NCBI GenBank assembly: GCA_036826375.1
Contig: DAISWL010000005.1
Span: 1 to 53,803 of the forward strand
DNA from: DAISWL01 sp036826375
GTDB taxonomy: Bacteria; Patescibacteriota; Saccharimonadia; Saccharimonadales; HK-STAS-PATE-42
DNA: 53,803 nucleotides
Direction of reading: 5' to 3'
The notes under the pieces were generated by a model that was not told where the DNA came from, did no database searches, and was given only the letters and a program-made list of their open reading frames with translations. A program made the position numbers and the translations under genes. Each line of letters begins with the position of its first letter. The first letter of the stretch is position 1. Below, piece after piece: positions 31,591 through 40,316 of this stretch.

Positions 31591-33471
31591 ATGAATAATA
31601 TTAGACCAATTAAAAAACATGAATCGTTGAGAGCATCTCAACGTAATAAGGATATGAACAATAAGATAGTAGGGCAGTATAATCTGTCTGATCAAAAAGA
31701 TGCCAACAAATCTGTTATTAAACCGTTGAGCAACTCAGATAATAAGTTAAGAGTTATCGCACTCGGAGGTAGTGCAGAGACTGGTAGCAATAATATGATC
31801 TTGCTTGAATATGGTGATGATGCTATCGTAATCGACTCCGGTTTTAACTTATCGGTAGATTTACCAGGGGTTAATTATGGCATATCAGATATAACTTATC
31901 TTGAATCTATTAAATACAAGGTGAGAGGCTATGTTTTCACCCATGGTCATTTGGATCATGTCGGTGCTACTCCTTACGTATTACCTAAGGTACCAGCTAA
32001 AGTATATGGAACTCATTTTACGATAGGGATGATTAAAAAGCAGTTTGAAGAAGACCATTTTCACTTGGATGAGCCGTTTGAGCCTGATTGCGTTGTTATG
32101 AATATGGATAGCCATGAGAGATTGGTATTGGGTTGTTTTACAGTAGAGCTTGTTAGGGTTACTCATGCGATTCCAGAATCAAGTATGGTAGTTGTAGATA
32201 CTCCTTTAGGCAAAGTCATAAATACCGGTGATTTCAGGCTGGATCCTGAGCCTCTAGACCATCGTCCAACAGATATAGAAAGAATTAAGCAGTTGGGAGA
32301 TGAAGGTGTCTTATTGCTAATGAGCGAATCCACTACCACTAGTAGGGAGGGTAGAACCCCAACAGAGCACACATTACAACCCAGCTTTATAGATGTAATA
32401 GAAAAAGCTCCAGGAAGAGTTTTTATGGCTGTGTTCTCAACTAACATTAACCGTATACAAATGGTTATTAATGCGGCAGTTCAGCATGGCAGAAAAGTAT
32501 CTATAGCTGGTAGGAGTATGATAGCTCATATTGAGTTGGCTGTTAGGCTTGGTAACATTAAGATACCAAAAGGAACCATTGTTCCGATTAGAGAAATAGC
32601 CAACGTTAAGGACGATCAAGTGGTAGTTATTTGTACAGGAGGCCAAGGAGAACTTAACGCCGTACTCCAGAGGATGTCTATTGGGGAGCATCCTAATATA
32701 ACTCTTAAACCCGGTGATACGGTAGTTGTAAGTTCCACACCAATTCCAGGGAATGAAGTCAGTTATGAAACTATTTCTAACGATTTAACCAATAAGGGTG
32801 TTAGGTTATTCAGGGCCATTACCCATAATGTAGACGGCTGCGGGCCTCTTCACGTATCAGGACATGCTTCAAGAGATGAGCATAGAGATATGATTAACAT
32901 GGTTCGACCAAAATATTTTATGCCCATATATGGCGGAGCTTTGAACCGTAAATACCATATAGATATGGCTGTTCAAGAAGGGGTGAAGAGCTCTAATTGC
33001 TTTATGATGAATAACGGTGAAATATTAGAGATAGCAGACAATGGAGCTAGGAAGAATGGACTAATTCATTCAGGAGTCGTATTGATAGATAATACAGGGA
33101 TGGTTGTACCTGGTCTAGTAATAAAAGATAGGCTAGCTATGCGTGATGATGGAATCGTCAATGTGGTCATCACTATTGACCCAAGGAATAAGCTTCTGGC
33201 GAGTCCTGATATAGTAACTAGGGGCTTTATATATATAAAAGAAAATGAGGATATTATTAACGGGCTAAGAGATCTTTGCCGTAATTTATCTAAGAACATT
33301 AATGTTAAATCTATAGACAGGTCAAAGCAACTAATAAGAGACGAGGTGATGCACTATCTATATATACATACAAAGAGATCGCCGCTAGTAATACCAGTTA
33401 TTAATATAATCGGTGGCCCGAGACCTATCGGATTTAAACAAAAGGCTCAGCCAGATTCTAGCCACTCCTAG
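31591..33471 (+). CDS. rnj: Ribonuclease J
   Basis: The 626-residue metallo-beta-lactamase/beta-CASP RNase has 'VFTHGHLDHVGA' (about 116-127), 'TGDFRLD' and the beta-CASP regions with 'VFSTNINRIQ', 'TGGQGE' and 'VHVSGHASRDEH'-like 'LHVSGHASRDEHRDMI'. The C-terminal domain is present ('VTRGFIYIKEN'). It is a 5'-3' exo/endonuclease for mRNA decay and rRNA maturation. The roughly 50-residue N-terminal extension, basic and polar, is longer than usual. An internal start is possible, but 31591 is the first Met in frame. Confidence 0.95.
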   Translation: MNNIRPIKKHESLRASQRNKDMNNKIVGQYNLSDQKDANKSVIKPLSNSDNKLRVIALGGSAETGSNNMILLEYGDDAIVIDSGFNLSVDLPGVNYGISDITYLESIKYKVRGYVFTHGHLDHVGATPYVLPKVPAKVYGTHFTIGMIKKQFEEDHFHLDEPFEPDCVVMNMDSHERLVLGCFTVELVRVTHAIPESSMVVVDTPLGKVINTGDFRLDPEPLDHRPTDIERIKQLGDEGVLLLMSESTTTSREGRTPTEHTLQPSFIDVIEKAPGRVFMAVFSTNINRIQMVINAAVQHGRKVSIAGRSMIAHIELAVRLGNIKIPKGTIVPIREIANVKDDQVVVICTGGQGELNAVLQRMSIGEHPNITLKPGDTVVVSSTPIPGNEVSYETISNDLTNKGVRLFRAITHNVDGCGPLHVSGHASRDEHRDMINMVRPKYFMPIYGGALNRKYHIDMAVQEGVKSSNCFMMNNGEILEIADNGARKNGLIHSGVVLIDNTGMVVPGLVIKDRLAMRDDGIVNVVITIDPRNKLLASPDIVTRGFIYIKENEDIINGLRDLCRNLSKNINVKSIDRSKQLIRDEVMHYLYIHTKRSPLVIPVINIIGGPRPIGFKQKAQPDSSHS

Positions 33472-33550
33472 TATAGTGTAATTCAGGCAATGGCAGCACA
33501 ATTGATTAATCTTAATCCACTCTACGATCTAGGGATAGATACCTTTTTTG

Positions 33551-33559
33551 TGCTAATAT
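33551..33559 (+). promoter_or_regulatory. Extended -10 promoter, leaderless start of ftsK
   Basis: TGC-TAATAT (TG 33551, -10 33554-33559) ends 7 nt before ATG 33567. No ribosome site is present. Confidence 0.6.
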
Positions 33560-33566
33560 ATTCCAT

Positions 33567-35741
33567 ATGGGTAAACTAAAAAATAAAAAATCGACCACGT
33601 CGATCCGTCATATTGTTCCGGAGGGATTTTGGTCTCAAGTATTTTCGGTCGCCATTTTGATAGTCGCCTTAATAATACTAATAGGGCTACTTGGCATTAA
33701 GGGTTGGCTAACTAGTAATGTTATAGAGATAATACAATATTTCATAGGTATTTCTATTTATATATTCCCGATAGTTCTAATAGGTTTAAGTCTGAAAAGG
33801 CTTTTCAGTAAGGAGGGCAAACTACCGATAAGCGTAATAGTTAATTCCCTGATATTTACTGCAATGCTCTCCGCTATAGTATCGATTTTGAGCTACGGTA
33901 GGGGGGGTGTGGTGGGCGATTTTATTAGTGGTTATATGGTGAGTATGCTAGGTTCGGTGGGCTCTACGATGATATTTACTCTTACTGGAGCCATAAATTT
34001 AATGTTTATATTCAGTAAGACTCCCAGGGACGTGTATGGATATTTTAAATCTAATATAACGATTCCCCCTGCAGATGAGGAACAAAGCAAAACGATTAAG
34101 TTTAGTGAGAGCGGTGATGAGCGGATAAATACCATGGGCAGGCCTAGACTTAAGTTAAAAAGCATATTAGCTGGAAAAAATAATTCTGGGCATTTTGATG
34201 GCATACAAAAGCCCAAGACTGAGCTTAAGGTTCAAGGTAATGAAGACCAGCCCATAATGAGCCCTGTTTTTGGCGGCGCAAAAAAAGCTCTTACAATAAA
34301 CGGGCAGGATAACTGGCTCTTGCCTGAATCGGAACTACTTGAAAGTAAAACTTTCAAGCCAGATGCAGGTGACATCAAAAAGAACGCTCAAATAATAAAA
34401 GATACTCTTGCTGATTTCAAGGTTGATGTTGAAATGGAAGAGGCTAATATAGGGCCTAGAGTTACTCAGTTCACCCTGAAGCCCCCTTCTGGAGTTAGAC
34501 TCCAAAAGATAACAGCTCTTGATACTAACATTGCTTTAAATCTGGCGGCAGAATCTATAAGGATAGAAGCCCCTATACCAGGGAAAAAGGCAGTCGGGAT
34601 AGAGGTGCCCAATAGAAAATCTGCGATAGTCACTTTACGCAGCGTCATAGAATCTAAAATATGGTTAGAATCTGATTCGGCCCTAAGTTTTGCTATAGGT
34701 AAGGATATATCAGGAATACCTATGGTGGGAGAGCTTGACGTCATGCCCCATCTATTAATAGCCGGACAGACTGGTTCTGGAAAATCAATAATGATTAATA
34801 CCTTCCTTATAAGCTTACTATATAGAAACCCCCCATCCGACCTTAAACTTATACTGGTTGATCCAAAAAGAGTAGAGTTATCTCCATATAACCATATACC
34901 ACACTTACTGACCCAAGTTATAACTAACCCAGAAAAGTGTTTAAGTGCACTAAAATGGGCTGTGGATGAGATGGAGAGAAGGTATGAGCTACTTGCTGAG
35001 AACGGGAAAAGAGAAATTAAATCTTACAACATCTCAAATATTCAAGATAAGCTCCCTTATATAGTTATAGTTATAGATGAGCTAGCTGATTTAATGATGG
35101 TTGCTGCTAAGGAAGTAGAATCCTTAATAGTTAGAATCGCCCAGAAAGCCAGAGCCGTCGGTATACACTTGGTTTTGGCTACTCAAAGACCAAGCGTAGA
35201 CGTAATAACCGGGCTGATAAAAGCAAATATTCCGGCTAGAATTGCTTTTACTGTGGCATCTCAAATAGACTCTAGAACAATAATAGATCAAACTGGAGCC
35301 GAGAAGCTGCTAGGAAGGGGTGACCTATTATACACAACACCTCAGGTACCTAAACCTAAGCGTATACAAGGAGCTTTCGTTAGCGAATATGAAATCAATA
35401 ATGTTGTTAATTTTATAAAATCTCAAGCAGAGCCAAATTACGATGACAATGTAATTAAGCAGCACGTTAATATTGGCTCTTCCGGCGGGATAGTTATGGA
35501 CATAGATGGATCATCTGGCGACGAGGAAATACTTAAGGACGCCATAAGGGTTGTTGTAGAGTCCGGTAAGGCCTCGGCTAGCTTATTACAGCGTCGCTTA
35601 AGAATAGGGTACTCTAGAGCCTCCCGACTTATAGATATAATGGAAGAAAGAGGAATAATAGGTCCTGCCGACGGAGCTAGGCCTCGGGAAGTACTTATTA
35701 ATTCTATTGATTCAGAATCAGGATCTGAATATCAACTTTAA
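33567..35741 (+). CDS. ftsK: DNA translocase FtsK/SpoIIIE
   Basis: The 724 residues carry about four membrane segments in the first 145, a short linker, the alpha/beta motor with Walker A AGQTGSGKS (about 400), 'LKLILVDPKRVELSPY', Walker B VIVIDELADLMM and 'LATQRPSVDVITGLIKANIP'. A C-terminal gamma winged-helix ('SGKASASLLQRRLRIGYSRASRLID') reads polar DNA motifs. It moves chromosome DNA through the division septum. It is monocistronic with a leaderless promoter and followed by the rpsF operon. The linker is much shorter than in E. coli, as in many Gram-positives. Confidence 0.95.
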   Translation: MGKLKNKKSTTSIRHIVPEGFWSQVFSVAILIVALIILIGLLGIKGWLTSNVIEIIQYFIGISIYIFPIVLIGLSLKRLFSKEGKLPISVIVNSLIFTAMLSAIVSILSYGRGGVVGDFISGYMVSMLGSVGSTMIFTLTGAINLMFIFSKTPRDVYGYFKSNITIPPADEEQSKTIKFSESGDERINTMGRPRLKLKSILAGKNNSGHFDGIQKPKTELKVQGNEDQPIMSPVFGGAKKALTINGQDNWLLPESELLESKTFKPDAGDIKKNAQIIKDTLADFKVDVEMEEANIGPRVTQFTLKPPSGVRLQKITALDTNIALNLAAESIRIEAPIPGKKAVGIEVPNRKSAIVTLRSVIESKIWLESDSALSFAIGKDISGIPMVGELDVMPHLLIAGQTGSGKSIMINTFLISLLYRNPPSDLKLILVDPKRVELSPYNHIPHLLTQVITNPEKCLSALKWAVDEMERRYELLAENGKREIKSYNISNIQDKLPYIVIVIDELADLMMVAAKEVESLIVRIAQKARAVGIHLVLATQRPSVDVITGLIKANIPARIAFTVASQIDSRTIIDQTGAEKLLGRGDLLYTTPQVPKPKRIQGAFVSEYEINNVVNFIKSQAEPNYDDNVIKQHVNIGSSGGIVMDIDGSSGDEEILKDAIRVVVESGKASASLLQRRLRIGYSRASRLIDIMEERGIIGPADGARPREVLINSIDSESGSEYQL

Positions 35742-35811
35742 ATTATTAGTGCGAGATACATTTAGATAAATATCTAACTTATTTAATATTTTTCATAAAA
35801 ATGCTATAATC

Positions 35812-35820
35812 TGGGTACTA
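35812..35820 (+). promoter_or_regulatory. Extended -10 promoter of the rpsF-ssb-rpsR operon
   Basis: TGC-TATAAT (TG 35812, -10 35815-35820). The leader of about 60 nt ends with AAGGAG (35873-35878) before rpsF. Confidence 0.7.
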
Positions 35821-35887
35821 ATATTACTTTCTGCGAGTTCTATAAATACTAGTATTCGCTGATATCCATAGGAAGGAGATTTAAATA

Positions 35888-36193
35888 ATGGGGAGTAAAT
35901 ACGAATTGGTACTTGTGATTAATACAGAAAAGTACCAGGGTGTACTCGAGAGTGTAGATAAGCTTTTAAAGCTTAATAAGGCCCGAGTAGAGGGTAGAGA
36001 CGAATGGGGGGTCAAACCGTTAGCCTATGCTATTGACGGCCAGAAAAGTGCTAATTATGTCATTTTTGATATTGATATTAATTCAGCGGTAGCTGGCAAG
36101 TTACAACAACAGCTTAATATAGAAGAGGGGGTTATAAGGTATTTAATGACAACACCTGAAAGAAAAGAAGTTGAAGAAACAGATGATAAATAA
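35888..36193 (+). CDS. rpsF: 30S ribosomal protein S6
   Basis: The 101 residues show the S6 fold: 'YELVLVINTEKYQGVLESVDKLL', then 'EWGVKPLAYAIDGQKSANYVIFDID' (the conserved WGxxxLAYxIxxxxxGxYV pattern) and 'LNIEEGVIRYLMTTP'. It pairs with S18 on the 30S platform. It opens the conserved rpsF-ssb-rpsR operon. AAGGAG is 9 nt before the ATG. Confidence 0.96.
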   Translation: MGSKYELVLVINTEKYQGVLESVDKLLKLNKARVEGRDEWGVKPLAYAIDGQKSANYVIFDIDINSAVAGKLQQQLNIEEGVIRYLMTTPERKEVEETDDK

Positions 36194-36235
36194 ATGAAAG
36201 ATTATATTTTAGTTTAAGGAGAGGTAATAAAAGTT

Positions 36236-36700
36236 ATGGCAAAGAGCATTAATCAAGTAGTTATCATGGGCAACTTAACGAGAGACCCAGAGTTAAGATC
36301 TACTCCTAACGGCCAAAGCGTATGCAGCTTTTCTTTAGCATTAAACAGAAGTTATAAGGATAGCTCTGGAAACTGGCAAGAGCTAACAGATTTTATAGAT
36401 GTGGTAGCTTGGGGCCCTTTGGCCGAAAGGGTATCGCAGTATCTATCTAAAGGCAGAAGGGCGCTTGTGACTGGTCGCCTACAACAGCGTTCGTGGGAGC
36501 AGGACGGCCAAAAAAGATCTAAGATAGAGGTGATTGCTAATGATGTTACGTTTATGGATGGTGCGAATGGGGTCCCACAGAGTGGGAGCGGATTCGAGGA
36601 CTATAATTCAGATTCTGAACAGGATGCCAATCCTCAAAAGTCAGGCACCCCGAGCGAACAAATAGATGAAGAGATATCAATAGAGGATGTTCCTTTTTAG
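36236..36700 (+). CDS. ssb: Single-stranded DNA-binding protein
   Basis: The 154 residues begin with an OB-fold ('INQVVIMGNLTRDPELRSTPNGQSV', 'VVAWGPLAERVSQYLSKGRRALVTGRL'). A disordered linker of about 40 residues and the acidic tip EEISIEDVPF, the contact site for partner proteins, follow. It coats single-stranded DNA in replication and repair. It lies between rpsF and rpsR as in many bacteria, and GGAGAGG precedes the start. Confidence 0.96.
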   Translation: MAKSINQVVIMGNLTRDPELRSTPNGQSVCSFSLALNRSYKDSSGNWQELTDFIDVVAWGPLAERVSQYLSKGRRALVTGRLQQRSWEQDGQKRSKIEVIANDVTFMDGANGVPQSGSGFEDYNSDSEQDANPQKSGTPSEQIDEEISIEDVPF

Positions 36701-36733
36701 AAAAATTTTAAATAACGGAGAATATATTTTAAT

Positions 36734-36910
36734 ATGGTACAAAAAAAATTTACTTTTAAGGATTTAGAAACCCTGAAGCCTTTCTTAGACTCTTTCGGAA
36801 AAATCCTACCAGCTGTAGCAACTAAGCTTAAAGCTAAAGAACAACGCAAGCTGGCTAAAGAGGTGAAAAGAGCTAGGCATCTTGCACTGCTGCCTTTCAC
36901 TAATAAATAA
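36734..36910 (+). CDS. rpsR: 30S ribosomal protein S18 (short form)
   Basis: This short frame encodes 58 residues with the S18 core: FKDLETLKPFLDSFGKILPA, then 'TKLKAKEQRKLAKEVKRARHLALLPF'. Compared with the usual 70-90 residues, the N-terminal extension is missing and the usual PRR of 'GKILPRRVTG' reads PAVATK. It binds S6 on the 30S. Position 34 nt behind ssb supports the call. An ACGGAG stretch upstream serves as the ribosome site. Confidence 0.92.
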   Translation: MVQKKFTFKDLETLKPFLDSFGKILPAVATKLKAKEQRKLAKEVKRARHLALLPFTNK

Positions 36911-36946
36911 TTCAGATAGATCCGAAGGTTATATGAGAGGATGAAT

Positions 36947-37510
36947 ATGCTATCAATTACAGATTTGAAAAAAGGTACATTAGTTTCTGTAGACAATCAA
37001 CCATGGAGGGTCGTTGATTATAGCCAAAAAGTTATGGGTAGAGGCGGCTCAATAGTAAACGTTAAGCTTAAGAATCTCGTCAATGGGTCAACACTTGATA
37101 AAACCTATAAGGGTAATGATTCGGTCCAGTCTGCCGATATATCTATGACGTCAGCCCAATTCTTATATAGTAATAGCAGTCTTTACAGTTTCATGACGAA
37201 TACAGATTATGATACCATCACGGTTAATTCTGATCTATTAAGGGGCTATGAAGGATTTATGTATGAGGGTTTAATAGTAAATATACTTAAGTTCAATGGT
37301 TCTATAGTGGGGGTTGAGCTTCCAAAAAACGTAGATATGAAAGTTACTGAAGCATATGATGTCGTGAGGGGTAATACTACCGGTAATATTAGCAAAATTG
37401 TCAAAGTTTCAACTGGTATGGAAGTATCGGTCCCGCAATTCATTAAAGTTGGTGACTCTATAAGTATAGACACCGGCACGGGGCAGTATAGGGAAAGGAC
37501 TAGCAGTTAA
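36947..37510 (+). CDS. efp: Elongation factor P with Arg at the tip
   Basis: The 187 residues have three beta-barrel domains: an N-terminal KOW-like domain ('DLKKGTLVSVDNQPWRVVDYSQKV', 'VNVKLKNLVNGS'), the EF-P OB domain, and the C-terminal domain with 'RGNTTGNISKIVKVSTGMEVSVPQFIKVGDSI'. It relieves ribosome stalling at polyproline. The tip loop reads MGRGGS, so Arg32 takes the place of the modified Lys34 of E. coli. ATG 36947 is preferred over ATG 36941, because GAGAGG (36935-36940) directly abuts the latter. It is the last gene of the rpsF cluster. Confidence 0.95.
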   Translation: MLSITDLKKGTLVSVDNQPWRVVDYSQKVMGRGGSIVNVKLKNLVNGSTLDKTYKGNDSVQSADISMTSAQFLYSNSSLYSFMTNTDYDTITVNSDLLRGYEGFMYEGLIVNILKFNGSIVGVELPKNVDMKVTEAYDVVRGNTTGNISKIVKVSTGMEVSVPQFIKVGDSISIDTGTGQYRERTSS

Positions 37511-37560
37511 ACCTGGCAGCGGATATTAATTAAACAGTAATGGTAAAGATAGGGGGTGGA

Positions 37561-38550
37561 ATGAATTTATCGGATGTTGTGGGCTATTGCAATTCTAATA
37601 AGGCTAGAATTGCACTGTTAATACCCGATAAAAATATCTCAATACTAGGCTGGGACGGATCGATCATAGACAGCAGTGTTGCGATGACTGAAGATCAGGT
37701 TGATAATATAGCTCTATCGCCCCTAGACACCGCTCAGACATCAGAGCTCAATGAGAATGGATATACTAGTATAGATTTAGCCATCGGAGATGATCACGTA
37801 GGGATGGACATCTATATAGAATCGGGCAAGATAAGACTAGTCATAGAAATTATTAAGGATCTAACTCACCACCAGGTTTATAATTACCCCGACTTCCAGA
37901 TAGAAATAAGTAAGAAGATAAATAAAAGTTTCTGTTCAGTTGTCGCCAGTAGCGATGGCTTATCTGAACAAGTTTTTTTGAGTTCCATACTCAAACATTG
38001 TTCAGACAATAATTTGAATCTAGTTACAATAGGTGTGAACACTGATAATCTATTAAGCCACCAAAGTAGCTCTGACAATATGCATAGGGCCGTACTAGAT
38101 TTAGGCAATAGTGCAGCTTTTATGTATAAGTCAGGATTCATTAATAGATTTGCCAATAGTAAGAACATTTTATTGATAAACGCAGATCACCCACAGGATA
38201 AAAACTTACTAAAGCGTATATATATACAAGCTTCAAAAGGGTTTAATAAGTTAATATTTATTTTTAGATTTAATGACTATACCAGATTTAATGGGTTCTT
38301 TAGCTCTATTAGTAATAATTTTTATCTTGATCAACCTACTTCTATTTTTTGCGAGGGCCTTAGTCTGAAAGTCGCTACTAATAGTGAAAAGTGCTTAATG
38401 CTATTGGGCGGCCAAACTGGTGACAATGAATTTGCTATCTCCCAGTTCTCTCTGTTGGTTAATGACCGTTCCTTCACGATAGAATCGATTAAGGCACTCG
38501 CAGAGCAGTCTTCGGTAATTAACTATAAAGATATTATAGACACCATCTAA
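37561..38550 (+). CDS. PilT-like protein without a Walker A motif
   Basis: The N-terminal 110 residues follow the PilT/GspE pattern (MNLSDVVGYCNSNKARIALL, an 'ISILGWDGSI' strand pair, 'MTEDQVDNIALSPL', then 'NENGYTSIDLAIGDDHVGMDIYIESGKIRLVIEII'). The later part has ASSDGLSEQ where the Walker A should be and no Glu-rich Walker B that I can find. The C-terminal part is weakly similar at best. The reading is a degenerate secretion/retraction ATPase homologue that may have become a regulator or partner. ATG 37561 is chosen because AGGGGGTGG (37551-37559) precedes it, not the earlier ATG 37540. The alternative is an unrelated protein with chance similarity. Confidence 0.4.
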   Translation: MNLSDVVGYCNSNKARIALLIPDKNISILGWDGSIIDSSVAMTEDQVDNIALSPLDTAQTSELNENGYTSIDLAIGDDHVGMDIYIESGKIRLVIEIIKDLTHHQVYNYPDFQIEISKKINKSFCSVVASSDGLSEQVFLSSILKHCSDNNLNLVTIGVNTDNLLSHQSSSDNMHRAVLDLGNSAAFMYKSGFINRFANSKNILLINADHPQDKNLLKRIYIQASKGFNKLIFIFRFNDYTRFNGFFSSISNNFYLDQPTSIFCEGLSLKVATNSEKCLMLLGGQTGDNEFAISQFSLLVNDRSFTIESIKALAEQSSVINYKDIIDTI

Positions 38551-38590
38551 CGAGTGTATTCCGCTAAATGATACGCTATAATAGCTCGAG

Positions 38591-38599
38591 TGCTATAAT
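38591..38599 (+). promoter_or_regulatory. Extended -10 promoter, leaderless start of the GT2 gene
   Basis: TGC-TATAAT (TG 38591, -10 38594-38599) ends 8 nt before ATG 38608. A second TATAAT lies about 17 bp upstream (38576-38581 region). Confidence 0.65.
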
Positions 38600-38607
38600 T
38601 ATGTTTG

Positions 38608-40233
38608 ATGGACAGTGCAATATACAATTATCAAACTACAGATATAGAAATACCTTATAATGCGAACAAAACTTTATTTTATCGTTTTTTTGAAGTGCTC
38701 CCGGGCTTATTATCTTGGGTAATAATGCTCTCAATGATACCATTTGCATACTTTATGCCTGAGTTATATTCTTACTTTATAGTCTTCTATATACTATCAT
38801 GGGTGATAAGGGCTTTTATAATGACTATAAAAACATATATTAGCTATAAAATAATTAAAGCCGTAGATGGCGTTGGAGGTGGCTCTAGCTACATTAGGTC
38901 AAAAATTGATATCAAAATAAATAACACGTACCTATCTATCTTGGAGAAAAATAGATCTACAATTCATGACGATGATTTAATAGATGAGAGTAAAATTAAA
39001 CACATCGTCGTCGTGCCAGTGTATAACGAAAGTTATTCTGTAGTAAAAAATACAATAAAATATATAACTAAATCTAATTATAACAACAAAGCAAAAACAG
39101 TTGTAATAATAACTTATGAGGCTAGAACGGGGGCGGCTGTAGAAAACGCCATGAAGAAGATAGAGAATGAGTTTGCCGATCATTTCCTAGCCTTTATGCT
39201 GAATAAACATGAACTTGTTTCTGGGGAAGTACCCGGGAAGGGCGCTAATATATCTAGTTGTAGAGACCTAATTCTACATTTTTGTAAAACAAACAACATT
39301 AACTATAAATGCGTTTTAGTTACAACATTAGATGCTGATAACAGGGTATCTATCAATTATTTTATAGCCATGGAGCGAGTTTACCGTAGCACTAGATCCC
39401 CCGAAAGAACCTCATTGCAACCTATCGCTATGTATACGAATAATATATTGCGCGTGCCGGCGGTATCTAGGATGCAAGCTGTAAATAATACAATATGGTC
39501 ATTGGCTCAGTCGGTCAAACCCAGGGTTATGAGGAATTTCTCTTCACACGCTCAGTCCCTAGAGTCCCTGGTGCACACTAGTTTTTGGAGTAAAAGAACC
39601 ATAGTTGAAGATGGACACCAGTATTGGAGATCATTGGCTGCTTTTAAGGGTGCCTATAGGGTGGTGCCGGTATATACAACAATAGGTCAAGATGCAGTAG
39701 AAACTGATCGATACATAGACATATTTAAAGCTCAGTTTGCTCAACTAAGGAGGTGGTCCTATGGGGCTTCTGATATACCATATGTTCTAACTAGAGTTAT
39801 ACCTACTGTGGCGCGAAATAACCCAGGCAAGCTACCAAGGACTATTGCTTTATCTCTAAGACTTCTAGACACACACATTAATTGGGCAACTAACTCTTTT
39901 ATGATAGTACTGGCCCCCATGTTGCCCACACTTATGAATATATCTGGGCGTTATGATGCTCTATCGAATAGACTACCTTTCATTATAAGCAATATACAGT
40001 CTTTTGCTTTAATATCTCTTGCTTCTATTATTATATTTAACTTCATGATACTTCCTAGGAATACCGACAATGTTCAGGGTGGAATCGGTAGAAAACTGAT
40101 GATTTTGCTTCAGTGGGCAGCTTCGCCCTTGGTGGGTATAGTTTATGGGTCAGGTGCTTCTCTCTATTCTCAAACTAGATTAATGTTCGGGATGTATGAT
40201 GAGAAATTCGAGGTGACAAATAAACGAGCTTAA
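38608..40233 (+). CDS. Membrane GT2 glycosyltransferase
   Basis: The 541 residues have two N-terminal membrane segments (about 30-85), a GT-A catalytic domain and C-terminal membrane segments (about 435-500). The GT2 start 'HIVVVPVYNES', the metal-binding TLDADNR (DxD), an 'FGAYRVVP'-like acceptor segment and the QLRRW processive motif are visible. This matches cellulose/hyaluronan-synthase-like or dolichol-type enzymes that build or export a glycan at the membrane. ATG 38608 coincides with the predicted transcription start; the TTG at 38605 is less likely. It could act with the GT8 enzyme on surface polysaccharide, but the genes are far apart. Confidence 0.8.
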   Translation: MDSAIYNYQTTDIEIPYNANKTLFYRFFEVLPGLLSWVIMLSMIPFAYFMPELYSYFIVFYILSWVIRAFIMTIKTYISYKIIKAVDGVGGGSSYIRSKIDIKINNTYLSILEKNRSTIHDDDLIDESKIKHIVVVPVYNESYSVVKNTIKYITKSNYNNKAKTVVIITYEARTGAAVENAMKKIENEFADHFLAFMLNKHELVSGEVPGKGANISSCRDLILHFCKTNNINYKCVLVTTLDADNRVSINYFIAMERVYRSTRSPERTSLQPIAMYTNNILRVPAVSRMQAVNNTIWSLAQSVKPRVMRNFSSHAQSLESLVHTSFWSKRTIVEDGHQYWRSLAAFKGAYRVVPVYTTIGQDAVETDRYIDIFKAQFAQLRRWSYGASDIPYVLTRVIPTVARNNPGKLPRTIALSLRLLDTHINWATNSFMIVLAPMLPTLMNISGRYDALSNRLPFIISNIQSFALISLASIIIFNFMILPRNTDNVQGGIGRKLMILLQWAASPLVGIVYGSGASLYSQTRLMFGMYDEKFEVTNKRA

Positions 40234-40316
40234 TTTAGTGTGCAGTGGTAATGTAAAACGATCTAATGTTTTATTTTGAAAACAAATTGTCGTTAGTGTG
40301 GTACTATTATAGATAA

